From Bradyrhizobium sp. Ghvi (GTDB taxonomy: Bacteria > Pseudomonadota > Alphaproteobacteria > Rhizobiales > Xanthobacteraceae): a stretch of 64,000 nt of DNA. Numbering within the stretch: position 1 is the stretch's first letter; every line of letters begins with the position of its first letter. The stretch is taken from assembly GCF_900115265.1 (NCBI RefSeq), contig NZ_FOVU01000001.1:779001-843000 (forward strand), given 5' to 3'. A model generated the notes under the pieces. It saw nothing but the letters and a program-made list of their open reading frames with translations, was not told where the DNA came from and searched no databases. Below, piece after piece: positions 9,295-18,974 of the stretch. The translations under genes were made by a program, and so were the position numbers.

Positions 9295-9688
9295 GGCGTT
9301 CTACCGCGTAGTAAGCAAGCAAGCGCCAAACTCCGCTGTCATCCCCGGGCGCGGCGAAGTCGCGAAGCCGGAATCCATAGCCAGGGGCGGTCGTTGTTGC
9401 GCCAGCCGGTCACTCCGATATCTTCGCCAAAGTCTCCCTATAGGTCCCGGATCTGCGCTGCGCCTGTCCGGGACGACGACGGAGATTGGCATTGCAGTCG
9501 CGCGCAACACCAGCGCCGGAACCGTTCGCACCTGCACTCTGAATTGTGAAAGCGTGAAATTCCTGCGGCATTACGTCATCCAAATTGCCAAGGCCATCAA
9601 GCGCGTTAGCCGGTTGCCTCAGTCCACACGCGTCGGCTATCGTCGGGACAAACAGGCCACAAAGGGCCGATGTCCAGGGAGGACGAGG
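9295..9688. other. 394-bp gene-free region holding a palindromic repeat
   Basis: Between the acyl-CoA synthetase and the importer genes. The left part (9338-9480) is a repeat starting GTCATCCCCGGGCGCGG and ending near GTCCGGGACGACGAC. The right part (about 9500-9688) is less GC-rich and probably contains the promoter of the importer operon. I see no convincing ORF. Any translation reading into the importer frame from further upstream crosses repeat sequence and is not protein-like. Confidence 0.55.
9338..9480. repeat. Palindromic intergenic repeat
   Basis: Imperfect inverted repeat with ends GTCATCCCCGGGCGCGG and GTCCGGGACGACGAC. Inner arms resemble those of the repeats at 164-297 and 18869-18967. 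Confidence 0.6.
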
Positions 9689-11287
9689 ATGCGGAGCGTG
9701 CGGGCGTTCGCCGCGACGGCGGCGCTGTCTTGGCTGGCGTTTTCGACCATTGCGTTCGCCGGCGAGCCCAAGCAGGGCGGAATCCTGCGGATGTATCATC
9801 GCGACAGTCCGGCGAATGCGTCAATCCTCGAGGGCGCGACCTACTCGGTCAACGTGCCTTTCATGGGCGTGTTCAACAATCTCGTCATCTATGACCAGCA
9901 CATCGCGCAGAACAGTCCCGATACCCTCCGGCCCGAGCTGGCCGAAAGCTGGTCCTGGAGCGGCGACAACAAGAAACTGACGTTCAAACTGCGCCAGGGC
10001 GTCAAATGGCATGACGGCAAGCCGTTCACGTCGGCCGACGTCAAGTGCACCTTCGATCTCCTGATGGGCAAATCGCAGCAGAAGCTGCGGCAAAATCCGC
10101 GCAAGGCCTGGTACAGCGAGGTCAACGACGTCACACCCAATGGCGACTTCGAGGTTTCCTTCGACCTGAAGCGGCCGCAACCCTCGCTGCTGGCGATGCT
10201 CGCCTCCGGTTACACGCCGATCTATCCGTGCCACGTCTCGCCGGCGGACATGCGCACCCATCCGATCGGGACCGGGCCGTACAAGTTCGTCGAGTTCAAG
10301 GCGAACGAATCGATCAAGCTGACGCGAAACCCTGATTACTGGAAGAAGGGCCTGCCCTATCTCGACGGCATCGAATACACCATCATCCCGAACCGCTCGA
10401 CCGCAATTCTTGCCTTCGTCGCCGGCAAGTTCGACATGACTTTCCCGACGCACATCACCATTCCGCTGCTGAAGGACATCAAGTCGCAGGCGCCGAACGC
10501 GGTCTGCGTCGTCGAGCCGACCAACGTTTCGACCAACATCATCGTCAATTCGACCTCTCCCCCGTTCGACAACATCGATATCCGCCGCGCGATGGCCATG
10601 GCGCTCGACCGCAAGGCCTTCATTGACATCCTGTTCGAAGGTCAGGCCGATATCGGCGGCACCATGCTGCCGCCGCCGCAAGGCATCTGGGGCATGCCGA
10701 AGGACAAGCTGCAGACCATTCCGGGCTACGGTCCGGACGTGAAAGCAAATCGCGAGGAAGCCAAGAAACTGATGCAGAAGGCGGGCTACGGCCCGGACAA
10801 GCATCTCGCCGTGAAGGTGTCCACGCGCAATCTCGCCGAATATCGCGATCCCGCGGTGATCCTGATCGACCAGCTGAAGAGCATCTATATCGACGGCGAG
10901 CTTGACGTCGTGGAGACCGCCAACTGGTTCCCGAAGGTCGCGCGCAAGGATTACATGCTCGGCCTCAATCTGACCGGCAATTCCGTCGACGATCCCGATC
11001 AGTCGTTCTACGAGAACTATTCCTGCGGCTCGGAGCGGAACTACACAAACTACTGCAACAAGGAGATCGAAAAGCTGTTCGATGTGCAGTCGCAGGAGAT
11101 CGACATCGCCAAGCGAAAGCCGCTGGTCTGGGACATCGACAAGAAGCTGCAGGAGGACGTCGCCCGGCCGATCATCTTCCATGCGCGGGCCGGCACCTGC
11201 TGGCAGCCCTATGTCAAGGGAATCAAGATCATGTCCAACAGCTCCTACAACGGGTTTCGCTTCGAGGATGTGTGGCTCGACAAATAG
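9689..11287 (+). CDS. ABC transporter substrate-binding protein, peptide/nickel (family 5) type
   Basis: A 532-residue periplasmic binding protein. The chosen ATG at 9689 follows AGGGAGGACGAGG and opens a signal peptide (MRSVRAFAATAALSWLAFS, cleavage near AFA|GEPKQGG). The mature start with KQGG and the long two-lobe body match SBP_bac_5 proteins, which bind di- and oligopeptides, nickel or other polar solutes. Motifs such as ELAESWSWSGDNKKLTFKLR and GVKWHDGKPFTSADV are diagnostic of the family. It is the first gene of a full importer set (two permeases and two ATPases follow in order). The catabolic neighbours suggest a carboxylate-bearing or peptide-like nutrient, but the ligand is not determined by sequence. 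Confidence 0.93.
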   Translation: MRSVRAFAATAALSWLAFSTIAFAGEPKQGGILRMYHRDSPANASILEGATYSVNVPFMGVFNNLVIYDQHIAQNSPDTLRPELAESWSWSGDNKKLTFKLRQGVKWHDGKPFTSADVKCTFDLLMGKSQQKLRQNPRKAWYSEVNDVTPNGDFEVSFDLKRPQPSLLAMLASGYTPIYPCHVSPADMRTHPIGTGPYKFVEFKANESIKLTRNPDYWKKGLPYLDGIEYTIIPNRSTAILAFVAGKFDMTFPTHITIPLLKDIKSQAPNAVCVVEPTNVSTNIIVNSTSPPFDNIDIRRAMAMALDRKAFIDILFEGQADIGGTMLPPPQGIWGMPKDKLQTIPGYGPDVKANREEAKKLMQKAGYGPDKHLAVKVSTRNLAEYRDPAVILIDQLKSIYIDGELDVVETANWFPKVARKDYMLGLNLTGNSVDDPDQSFYENYSCGSERNYTNYCNKEIEKLFDVQSQEIDIAKRKPLVWDIDKKLQEDVARPIIFHARAGTCWQPYVKGIKIMSNSSYNGFRFEDVWLDK

Positions 11288-11325
11288 TGCGCCAGGCTGA
11301 AGACTAAGGGCGCGGAGGGCGAAGG

Positions 11326-12273
11326 ATGTTTGCCTATCTGGTGCGGCGCCTGTTCCTGATGCTCGTGACCCTGTTCGGGATCTCGGTCGTCATCTTCTTC
11401 CTGTTGCGCATCGTGCCCGGCAACATCGTCGACATCCTGTTCGCCGCGGCGGGTTACGTTGACCCCGCCGACAAGGTCGATCTCGAGAAGCAACTCGGCA
11501 TCGACCAGCCGCTTGTGGTGCAATATCTGCACTGGATCGGCGGCCTGCTACACGGCGATCTCGGCTATTCCTACGTCTCGGAGAAGCCGGCGCTTCAGGA
11601 AATTTTGCCGCGGATCCCGATCACCGCCCGGCTCGCCGGCCTCGCGCTGCTGTTCTCGGCCTCGATCGGCATTCCGCTCGGCGTCATCAGCGCAGTCAAG
11701 CAGGGCACGCGGCTCGACTATGCGCTGCGCGTGGTCAGCTTGAGCGGATTGTCGCTCCCCTCGTTCTGGCTCGGTCTTTTGGTCCTCACCGCGTCGGTGG
11801 CGATGTTCGGGCAGATGCCGATCTTCAATCCCAATCCACAAACCCTTGGCGAAGCGCTTGCGACCTATTGCATCCCGGCGATGGTGGTCGGATTCCGCAG
11901 TTCGGCGCTGACCATGCGCATCACGCGATCCTCGATGCTGGAGGTGCTGCGGCAGGATTATATCCGCACCGCCCGCGCCAAGGGCGCATCCGACGCCGCC
12001 GTGAATTATCATCACGCGCTGAAGAACGCGATCCTGCCCGTGATCACGGTGATCGGTATCGAGGCGGCGTTCCTGATCGGCGGGCTCATCGTCACCGAGA
12101 CCGTGTTCAACATTCCGGGTGTCGCGCGCTTCCTGGTCGAGGCGATCCGCTGGCGCGACTACCCGATCGTGCAGAACCTCGTGATGTTCATCGCGGTGGT
12201 CGTGGTGTTCGCGAATTTCACCGTCGACATGCTCTATGCGGTGTTCGATCCGCGGATCAGGTACACGGATTAG
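11326..12273 (+). CDS. ABC importer permease, DppB/OppB type
   Basis: A 315-residue inner-membrane protein with about six helices. Helix 1 (LVRRLFLMLVTLFGISVVIF) is the classic OppB/DppB N-terminus, followed by the periplasmic phrase LGIDQPLVVQYLHWIGGLLHGDLGYS (here split: DQPLVVQYLHW and GDLGYS). The EAA-type coupling loop that contacts the ATPases is DYIRTARAKGASDAAV. It follows the binding protein by 38 bp and precedes the second permease by 9 bp, so it belongs to the same operon and forms half of the membrane channel. Confidence 0.93.
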   Translation: MFAYLVRRLFLMLVTLFGISVVIFFLLRIVPGNIVDILFAAAGYVDPADKVDLEKQLGIDQPLVVQYLHWIGGLLHGDLGYSYVSEKPALQEILPRIPITARLAGLALLFSASIGIPLGVISAVKQGTRLDYALRVVSLSGLSLPSFWLGLLVLTASVAMFGQMPIFNPNPQTLGEALATYCIPAMVVGFRSSALTMRITRSSMLEVLRQDYIRTARAKGASDAAVNYHHALKNAILPVITVIGIEAAFLIGGLIVTETVFNIPGVARFLVEAIRWRDYPIVQNLVMFIAVVVVFANFTVDMLYAVFDPRIRYTD

Positions 12274-12282
12274 GAGATCAGC

Positions 12283-13176
12283 TTGGCCGCGATCGACTTC
12301 GACGTTGAACTGAGGCGGGCCGGCGCGCATGCGACCGGCGGCTGGCGGCGCGTGCTGTTTTTGGCGCAGCGGCACGTGCTGGGCGCGGCCGGGCTTATCA
12401 TCATGACGCTGTTCGTGCTGACGGCGATCTTCGCCGACTTCATCGCCCGTTACGATCCGCTGAGCGTCGATGCCGCGCACGCGCTGGCGCGTCCGAGCTG
12501 GGCGCACTGGATGGGCACGGACTCGTTCGGCCGCGATGTGTTCAGCCGCATCATCCATGGCGCGCGGATCTCGCTTGCGGTGGGGCTCGGCTCGACCGCG
12601 CTCGGCGGCTCGATCGGCGTGATCGTCGGCCTCACCTCCGGCTATCTGTCCGGCTGGGTCGACCTCGTGTTCCAGCGCGTCTCCGACGTTCTCCAGGCAT
12701 TGCCGCTGCTGGTGCTGGCGCTGGTCATGACGGCCGCGCTTGGCCCGTCGCTGCCGAACGTGATCCTCGCCATCGCCATTCCGCTGATCCCGACGGTGGC
12801 GCGTGTCACTCGCGCCAACACGCTGGCGCTGCGCGAGCAGCCATTCGTCGAGGCCGCCAAATCGATTGGCATGAGCGAGGTCCGCATCGCGCTGCGCCAC
12901 GTGCTGCCGAACACGCTGGCGCCGCTGATCGTGCTCGCGACCGCGCAGCTCGGCTCGACCATCCTGACTGAAGCTTCGCTTTCCTTCCTCGGCCTCGGCA
13001 TCCCCGAACCTTATCCGTCATGGGGGCGCATGCTCTCCGAGTCCGCTGCCGAATATGTCCGCACCGCGCCGTGGCTGGTGATCTTCCCGGGCATCGCCAT
13101 CAGCCTCGCCGTGTTCGGCGCCAATCTGTTCGGCGACGCGCTGCGCGACATCCTCGATCCCCGGCAGCGCGGCTGA
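12283..13176 (+). CDS. ABC importer permease, DppC/OppC type
   Basis: A 297-residue permease partner of the preceding DppB-like subunit. The start is taken as TTG at 12283, directly behind TAGGAGA; no better ATG exists at the N-terminus. The N-terminal OppC-type helix ([20 protein letters not shown]) is followed by [19 protein letters not shown], a strong OppC/DppC signature, and by the coupling loop [20 protein letters not shown]. Its stop overlaps the next gene's ATG by one base (TGATG), so translation is likely coupled to the first ATPase gene. Confidence 0.93.
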   Translation: MAAIDFDVELRRAGAHATGGWRRVLFLAQRHVLGAAGLIIMTLFVLTAIFADFIARYDPLSVDAAHALARPSWAHWMGTDSFGRDVFSRIIHGARISLAVGLGSTALGGSIGVIVGLTSGYLSGWVDLVFQRVSDVLQALPLLVLALVMTAALGPSLPNVILAIAIPLIPTVARVTRANTLALREQPFVEAAKSIGMSEVRIALRHVLPNTLAPLIVLATAQLGSTILTEASLSFLGLGIPEPYPSWGRMLSESAAEYVRTAPWLVIFPGIAISLAVFGANLFGDALRDILDPRQRG

Positions 13177-14180
13177 TGGCAAGCAAATCCGATCTCGTGC
13201 TCGATGTGAAGAACCTGAAGACGGTGTTCTTCACCAATTCCGGCCTGTTCAAGGCGGTCGACGACGTCTCCTTCACAGTGAGGCGCGGCGAGACGCTGGC
13301 GATCGTCGGCGAATCCGGCTGCGGCAAGAGCGTCACCGCGCTGTCCTTGATGCGGCTGGTGCCCGATCCGCCCGGGCGCATCGTCGGCGGCTCGGTCTTG
13401 CTCGAAGGCACCGACCTGCTGGCGCTGGATGAAGCGGAGATGCGCAAGGTCAGGGGCAATCGCATCTCCATGATCTTCCAGGAGCCGATGACCTCCCTCA
13501 ATCCGGTGATTCGGATCGGCGACCAGATCGTCGAGGCGGTGCGGCTGCACCGGAACATCACGGCGAGGGAAGCGCATGCTATTGCCGTCGAGATGCTGCG
13601 GCTGGTGCGCATTCCCGAGCCGGCACGGCGCGCGCGCGAATATCCGCACCAGCTCTCCGGCGGCATGCGCCAGCGCGCGATGATCGCGATGGCGCTGGCG
13701 TGCCGGCCGGCGCTGCTGATCGCGGACGAGCCGACCACCGCGCTCGACGTCACCATCCAGGCGCAGATCCTGGCGCTGATCCTCGATCTTCAGAAGGAGC
13801 TCGGCACCGGACTCGTGCTGATCACGCACGATCTCGGCGTCGTCGCGCAGACCGCGCAGCGCGTGATCGTGATGTATGCGGGCCGCAAGGTCGAGGAAGC
13901 CAGCGTCGAGGCGCTGTTCGCCGCGCCCAAGCATCCCTATACACGGGGACTGATGGCCTCGATCCCAGCGGTGCCGGCGTCAGGCGTTGCCGCGCAGGAG
14001 CGCTTGAACGAAATCCCGGGCACGGTGCCGTCGCTGGTGCGGCTGCCGAAGGGCTGCGCCTTCGCGCCGCGCTGCAAGCTCGCCATCAAGCGCTGCGAGG
14101 AATATCCGCCGCTGACCGATTGGGGCGGGGGCCATCTCGCCGCCTGCTGGCGCGCGGCCGAAGTCGCGGAGGTGGCATGA
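13176..14180 (+). CDS. ABC importer ATPase, DppD/OppD type
   Basis: A 334-residue ATP-binding subunit. Walker A is GESGCGKS (residues about 42-49), the signature motif is LSGGMRQR, Walker B reads [12 protein letters not shown] and the switch histidine lies in LITHDLG. The C-terminal tail with [17 protein letters not shown] is the cysteine-containing oligopeptide-transporter domain, which in some relatives binds an iron-sulfur cluster. The ATG shares one base with the TGA of the permease gene, and the end overlaps the second ATPase gene by 4 bp. It powers import together with the following subunit. Confidence 0.95.
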   Translation: MASKSDLVLDVKNLKTVFFTNSGLFKAVDDVSFTVRRGETLAIVGESGCGKSVTALSLMRLVPDPPGRIVGGSVLLEGTDLLALDEAEMRKVRGNRISMIFQEPMTSLNPVIRIGDQIVEAVRLHRNITAREAHAIAVEMLRLVRIPEPARRAREYPHQLSGGMRQRAMIAMALACRPALLIADEPTTALDVTIQAQILALILDLQKELGTGLVLITHDLGVVAQTAQRVIVMYAGRKVEEASVEALFAAPKHPYTRGLMASIPAVPASGVAAQERLNEIPGTVPSLVRLPKGCAFAPRCKLAIKRCEEYPPLTDWGGGHLAACWRAAEVAEVA

Positions 14181-15163
14181 CCAAGGCGCTGCTCGAAGTC
14201 ACCGACCTTAGGAAGTACTACCCGGTGCGCGCCGGCGTGCTGCGCCGGCAGGTCGGCACCGTGCATTCAGTCGACGGCGTCTCGTTCTCGCTTGGCGCCG
14301 GCGAGACGCTCGGCCTGGTCGGCGAATCCGGCTGCGGCAAGTCGACTGTGGCGCGCAGCGTGCTGCGGCTGGTCGACCCGACCTCGGGCCAGATCCGCCT
14401 CGACGGCGAGGACATCACGCATCTGTCCAAGGGCGCGCTGCGACCCCATCGGCGCGCAATGCAGATCGTATTCCAGGACCCGTTCGCCTCGCTCAATCCG
14501 CGCATGACCGCCGGCGATATCGTCGGCGAGCCGATCGCGGTCCATGGTCTCGCCACCGGCAAGGCGCTGGAGGCGCGCGTCGCAAAGCTGTTCGAGCAGG
14601 TGGGGTTGCGGCCCGACCAGATGCAAAATTTCCCGCATCAATTCTCCGGCGGTCAGCGCCAGCGCATCTGCATCGCGCGGGCGCTGGCGCTGGAGCCGCG
14701 GCTGATCGTCTGCGACGAGCCGGTCTCCGCACTGGACGTCTCGATCCAGGCGCAGGTGATCAACCTGCTGATCGATTTGCAGCGCCAGCACGGCTTCTCG
14801 TACCTCTTCATCGCCCACGACCTCGCCGTGGTCGCCCATATCAGCCACCGCGTCGCGGTGATGTATCTCGGCCGTATCGTCGAGATTGCCGACAAGGACG
14901 AGCTGTTCCGCAATCCGCGTCATCCCTACACGCAGGCGCTGCTCGCCTCGGTGCCGATCGCCAACCCGCTGGCGAAGAAGCTCGCGCCGCTGGTCGATGG
15001 TGACGTGCCAAGCCCCGTCAATCCGCCGCCCGGCTGCGCGTTTCACACCCGCTGCCGATTCGCGATGGAGCAATGCCGGACGGAGCGCCCGGCGCTGGTG
15101 GATGCGGGCGGCGGACATCAGGTGGCGTGCCTGCTCAACGAGGGGACGGGGCGGCCGGCGTAA
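14177..15163 (+). CDS. ABC importer ATPase, DppF/OppF type
   Basis: A 328-residue second ATPase of the importer. It starts at an ATGA overlap with the first. Features in order: N-terminal [15 protein letters not shown] typical of OppF/DppF, Walker [10 protein letters not shown]-loop [13 protein letters not shown], signature FSGGQRQR, Walker [13 protein letters not shown], switch FIAHDL and the C-terminal cysteine motif [15 protein letters not shown]. It is the last gene of the plus-strand operon. A palindromic repeat separates it from the converging carboxylase operon. Confidence 0.95.
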   Translation: MTKALLEVTDLRKYYPVRAGVLRRQVGTVHSVDGVSFSLGAGETLGLVGESGCGKSTVARSVLRLVDPTSGQIRLDGEDITHLSKGALRPHRRAMQIVFQDPFASLNPRMTAGDIVGEPIAVHGLATGKALEARVAKLFEQVGLRPDQMQNFPHQFSGGQRQRICIARALALEPRLIVCDEPVSALDVSIQAQVINLLIDLQRQHGFSYLFIAHDLAVVAHISHRVAVMYLGRIVEIADKDELFRNPRHPYTQALLASVPIANPLAKKLAPLVDGDVPSPVNPPPGCAFHTRCRFAMEQCRTERPALVDAGGGHQVACLLNEGTGRPA

Positions 15164-15166
15164 GTC

Positions 15167-15267
15167 TCGTGTCCCCGCGAAGGCGACGCGAAGGCGGGGA
15201 CCCAGGACCACTTGCGATGCCGCCCAGCATGGGTCCCGGCTCGCGCTTCGCGCGTCCGGGACACGAG
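15167..15267. repeat. Palindromic intergenic repeat between convergent operons
   Basis: Starts TCGTGTCCCCGCG and ends CGTCCGGGACACGA, with inner arms GGACCCAGG and ATGGGTCCCGGC. It occupies the entire gap between the importer operon and the convergent carboxylase operon and could serve as terminator for both. It belongs to the same family as 164-297. Confidence 0.7.
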
Positions 15268-15268
15268 G

Positions 15269-17242
15269 CTACGCCCCAATCTCCATCACGATCCGTCCTG
15301 TCGTGACCTGCTCGCCCTCGCCGACATCGATCGAGGCGACAACGCCGTCGATGCCGGCCTTGTGGACATGCTCCATTTTCATCGCTTCCAGCGTCAACAC
15401 CGGTTGACCTGATGTGACGCGGTCGCCCGGCTTGACCAGGACGGCGACAACGCGGCCGTTCATCGCAGCGCGGACCTTGCCGTCGCCGCCATTGCTCGCT
15501 GCGGCCTTCGGCGCGGCGAGCGTGAGATCGGTGATCGCAAGCGGAATGCCGCGATGCTGGACGTAGAGCCGATCGCCGTCGCGCAGATATTTTGCACTAT
15601 CCATCACGCCGCCATGGCGGAAGCGGACGGAGTCAGGATCGAGTTGGTCGATCTCGAACTTGTCCTGGCGACCGTCCTTGGCGACAATGTAGCTGCCATC
15701 GCGCTCGCGCATGACTTCGAGCTCGAACGCGTGGCCCGCGATCTCGATCTTCACGGGGAGCGGGAACGTCGCCGACAGGCTCCGACCACTCCGCCATACC
15801 GGCGCGCGCGGATTGGTGACGTACAGCAGCAGACCTGCGAGCGCCGTGATGAACGCGGCGTCCGCCCGCGGCGCCGCCAGCTCGTCGCGATGGGTGCCGA
15901 TGAAGGCCGTCGTGGCCTCGCCCCCGGCAAAGCCGGGATGCCGCAGGCATGACATCAGGAACGCCTGATTGGTGGTCACGCCAAGCGCCGTGAGCTGCTC
16001 CAGCCCGACGATCAGCCGTCCCCTCGCCTCCTCGCGCGTCGCGCCGTGGCTGATCACCTTGGCAATCATGGAATCGTAGAACGGCGGGATCTCCGAACCC
16101 GATTGCAGCGCGTGCTCGACGCGAATGCCATCGGGAATCTGCCAGTGCCCCATGCGACCGGACTGCGGCATGAAGTCCTGTGCAGCATCTTCCGAGCACA
16201 GCCGCACCTCGATAGCGTGACCGGAGAACTTGATGTCCTGCTGCTTCACCGGGAGCGGCTCGCCGCGCGCGACGCGCAGCTGCAGCTCGACGAGATCGAG
16301 CCCGGTGATCGCCTCGGTGACGGGATGCTCGACCTGGAGACGCGTGTTCATCTCCATGAAGTAGAACGCGCCGCTGGCATCGAGCAGGAATTCCAGCGTA
16401 CCGGCGCCCTCATAGCGCAGCGCCTTCACCGCCGCGACCGCGACCTCGCCCATCCGAGCGCGCAGCTCCGGCGTGACCGCGGGCGACGGCGCCTCCTCGA
16501 TCAGCTTCTGGTGCCGCCGCTGCACCGAGCAGTCGCGCTCGCCGAGATGGATGGCGTTGCCATTGATGTCGCCGAACACCTGAATTTCGATGTGACGCGG
16601 GTTTTGGATGGCGCGTTCGAGAATGACCGTGGGATCGCCGAACGCCGCCTTTGCCTCGGACCGCGCGCTGCGCAAGGCATCGGGGAACGACGCTGCGTCG
16701 GCGACGAACCGCATGCCACGCCCGCCGCCGCCCGCGACAGCCTTGATCATCACGGGGAAGCCGATCATTTTGGCTTCCGCAAGCATGACTTCGTCGCTCT
16801 GGTCGGCGCCCTGGTAGCCGGGCACGACAGGCACACCGGCCTTCTTCATGATCTCCTTGGCGCCGGCCTTGTTGCCCATCGCGGCGATCGCTTGCGGCGA
16901 CGGGCCGATGAAGACGAGACCGGCATCTTTGCAAGCCTGCGCAAAATCTTCGTTTTCGGCGAGGAAGCCGTAACCGGGATGAACGGCATCCGCGCCGCTA
17001 GCCTTGGCCGCCGCGATGATCGCGGCAATGTTGAGATAGGACTGCGCCGGCAAGGCTTCGCCGATCCGCACGGCCTGGTCCGCCTGCTTCACATGGAGTG
17101 CATCGCAATCGGCATCCGAATAGACCGCGACGACTCCGAGGCCGAGCTGCCGCGCGCTGCGCATCACACGCAGCGCGATCTCACCGCGATTGGCAATCAA
17201 GACCTTGAAGAACGGCCGGTGCTGCACTGATCCGTTCCTCAT
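15269..17242 (-). CDS. Acyl-CoA carboxylase alpha subunit (biotin carboxylase + biotin carrier)
   Basis: A 657-residue subunit that carboxylates its own biotin with ATP and bicarbonate. The N-terminal biotin carboxylase domain begins KVLIANRGEIALRVMRSARQ, with glycine-rich ATP loop GGGGRGMR, LGERDCSVQRRHQKLIEEAP and MEMNTRLQVEHPVTE. A middle linker/BT region follows (about 460-570). The biotinyl domain ends the protein with the attachment lysine in LEAMKMEHVHKAG. Size and order match alpha subunits of methylcrotonyl-, geranyl- and propionyl-type carboxylases, not the separate AccB/AccC of fatty acid synthesis. Its ATG overlaps the stop of the carboxyltransferase gene (ATGA). The acyl-CoA substrate is not set by sequence. 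Confidence 0.93.
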   Translation of the reverse strand: MRNGSVQHRPFFKVLIANRGEIALRVMRSARQLGLGVVAVYSDADCDALHVKQADQAVRIGEALPAQSYLNIAAIIAAAKASGADAVHPGYGFLAENEDFAQACKDAGLVFIGPSPQAIAAMGNKAGAKEIMKKAGVPVVPGYQGADQSDEVMLAEAKMIGFPVMIKAVAGGGGRGMRFVADAASFPDALRSARSEAKAAFGDPTVILERAIQNPRHIEIQVFGDINGNAIHLGERDCSVQRRHQKLIEEAPSPAVTPELRARMGEVAVAAVKALRYEGAGTLEFLLDASGAFYFMEMNTRLQVEHPVTEAITGLDLVELQLRVARGEPLPVKQQDIKFSGHAIEVRLCSEDAAQDFMPQSGRMGHWQIPDGIRVEHALQSGSEIPPFYDSMIAKVISHGATREEARGRLIVGLEQLTALGVTTNQAFLMSCLRHPGFAGGEATTAFIGTHRDELAAPRADAAFITALAGLLLYVTNPRAPVWRSGRSLSATFPLPVKIEIAGHAFELEVMRERDGSYIVAKDGRQDKFEIDQLDPDSVRFRHGGVMDSAKYLRDGDRLYVQHRGIPLAITDLTLAAPKAAASNGGDGKVRAAMNGRVVAVLVKPGDRVTSGQPVLTLEAMKMEHVHKAGIDGVVASIDVGEGEQVTTGRIVMEIGA

Positions 17243-18858
17243 GGGCGGGCCACCGAAAACTGCATGCGCTGGGGCGTGCGCGCATCGCCCTCGCGGCAGA
17301 TCGCGAGCACCTCCGACAGCACCGCGCGGGTGTCTCGCGGGTCGATCACGCCGTCGTCGAGCACCCGCGCGCTGGTCGAGAACACGTCCATCTGGCCATC
17401 GAACACGCCGATGATCTCAGCTTTCATGGCCTCCAACTTTTCCTTCTCGACGGGCTTGCCGCGGCGCGCGGCGGCAGCCTCGGTCACGATCGCCATGGTC
17501 TCGGCCGCCTGCTCGCCGCCCATCACCGCGGTCTTGGCATTCGGCCAGGACAAGCAGAAGCGCGGATGGAAGCCGCGGCCGCACATGCCGTAATTGCCGG
17601 CGCCGAACGAGGCGCCGCAATAGATGGTGATCTGCGGTACCGTGGCCGACGTCACCGCCTGGATCATCTTGGAGCCGTGCTTGATCATGCCGGCTTCTTC
17701 GTAAGATTTGCCGACCATGTAGCCGGTGGTGTTGTTGAGATAGAGGATCGGCGTGCGGGTCTGGCAGCAAGCCTGGATGAAATGCGTCGCCTTGTTGGCG
17801 CCGGCGGGATCGAGCGGGCCGTTGTTGGTGATGATGCCGATGGCCTGACCCTCGATGCGGGCGTGGCCGCAAACGGTGGCCGGGCCATAATTCGGTGCCA
17901 TCTCGGTGAAATCGGAATCGTCGACGATGCGCGCGATCACCTGCTTCATATCGACAGGCCGCTTGTGGTCCATCGGCATGATGCCGAGCAGCTCGTCCTG
18001 ATCGTAGCGAGGCGGCTTGAAGTCGGACGACGTCCGGCCCGGCCGCTCCCATTGCAGCGCCGCCATGATCTCGCGCGCAATGCGCAAGGCGTCGCGGTCG
18101 TCCTCGGCGAGATAGTCGCCGAGCCCGGAGATTTGCGTGTGCATCTCGGCGCCGCCGAGCTCTTCCTCGGTCGCGATCTCGCCGGTCGCGGCCTTCAGCA
18201 GCGGCGGGCCGGCGAGGAAGGCGCGGGTGCGGCCGCGGACCATCACGATGTAGTCGGAAAGACCCGTCTGATACGCGCCGCCCGCGGTCGAGGAGCCGTG
18301 CGTGACGGTGACGACAGGCAGGCCCGCCGCCGAGAGCCGCGCGAGATTACGAAAGATGTTGCCGCCGCGGATAAAATCCTCGACGCGGTAGCGCAGGAGA
18401 TTGGCGCCGGCGCTTTCGACGAGCTGAACGTAAGGCAGTCTGTTCTCGAGCGCGAGCTCCTGCACCCGCAGCGTCTTGTCGAGGCCGAAGGGCTGCAGCG
18501 CGCCGGCATCGATGCCGGAGTCGCTCGCGCTGACCATACAGCGGATCCCGGAGACGAAGCCGATGCCGGCGATGACGCCGCCGCCGGGCACGCTCTTGGC
18601 CGCATCCGGGACGTCGAACATGTAGCCCGCGAGTGTCGACAGCTCGATGAAGGGCGCACCGGGATCGAGGACCAGCGCGACGCGCTCGCGCGGCAGCAGC
18701 TGCCCGCGCTTGTGGAAGCGATCCTTTGCTGCCGCCGACGCTGCGCGCGTGCGCTCTTCGAGCGCGCGCATGCGGTCGATCAGCGCGAGCATGCCATCGC
18801 GGTTGGCGCGGTAGGCGGCGCTGCCGGGGGAAGTGGTGTTTTCGAGAATGGACATCAA
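17239..18858 (-). CDS. Acyl-CoA carboxylase beta subunit (carboxyltransferase)
   Basis: A 539-residue carboxyltransferase of the MccB/GccB/PccB type that moves CO2 from biotin to an acyl-CoA. Two crotonase-fold halves are visible. The first has LSTLAGYMF and VSASDSGIDAGALQPFGLDK. The second has LYLNNTTGYMVGKSYE and GASFGAGNYGMCGRGFHPRF, with oxyanion-hole glycines. The length fits methylcrotonyl- or geranyl-CoA carboxylases. It is upstream of and 4 bp overlapped with the alpha subunit, so the pair makes one enzyme. Neighbouring acyl-CoA dehydrogenases support a leucine- or terpenoid-like catabolic role, but no enoyl-CoA hydratase or lyase of those pathways lies here. Confidence 0.92.
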   Translation of the reverse strand: MMSILENTTSPGSAAYRANRDGMLALIDRMRALEERTRAASAAAKDRFHKRGQLLPRERVALVLDPGAPFIELSTLAGYMFDVPDAAKSVPGGGVIAGIGFVSGIRCMVSASDSGIDAGALQPFGLDKTLRVQELALENRLPYVQLVESAGANLLRYRVEDFIRGGNIFRNLARLSAAGLPVVTVTHGSSTAGGAYQTGLSDYIVMVRGRTRAFLAGPPLLKAATGEIATEEELGGAEMHTQISGLGDYLAEDDRDALRIAREIMAALQWERPGRTSSDFKPPRYDQDELLGIMPMDHKRPVDMKQVIARIVDDSDFTEMAPNYGPATVCGHARIEGQAIGIITNNGPLDPAGANKATHFIQACCQTRTPILYLNNTTGYMVGKSYEEAGMIKHGSKMIQAVTSATVPQITIYCGASFGAGNYGMCGRGFHPRFCLSWPNAKTAVMGGEQAAETMAIVTEAAAARRGKPVEKEKLEAMKAEIIGVFDGQMDVFSTSARVLDDGVIDPRDTRAVLSEVLAICREGDARTPQRMQFSVARP

Positions 18859-18868
18859 ATCTCCTGGC

Positions 18869-18967
18869 CGTCATTCCGGGGCGCGCGGAGCGCGAGCCCG
18901 GAATCCATACTCCCGATCGTGGTTATGGATTCCGGGCCTGGCCCTTTGGGCCATCCCGGAATGACGA
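18869..18967. repeat. Palindromic intergenic repeat, GTCATTCCGGGG family
   Basis: Ends CGTCATTCCGGGG and CCCGGAATGACG are inverted copies. Inner arms CCGGAATCCATA and TATGGATTCCGG give a second stem. A sister copy lies at 22841-22941. It sits between the BKACE and carboxylase genes on the same strand, so it does not exclude read-through. Confidence 0.8.
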
Positions 18968-18974
18968 CATGTGA

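Noticed and set aside
9146..9688. N-terminal extension of the family 5 binding protein
   Set aside because: The extra 181 residues cross the end of the previous gene and a palindromic repeat. ATG 9689 has a ribosome site and begins a clear signal peptide.
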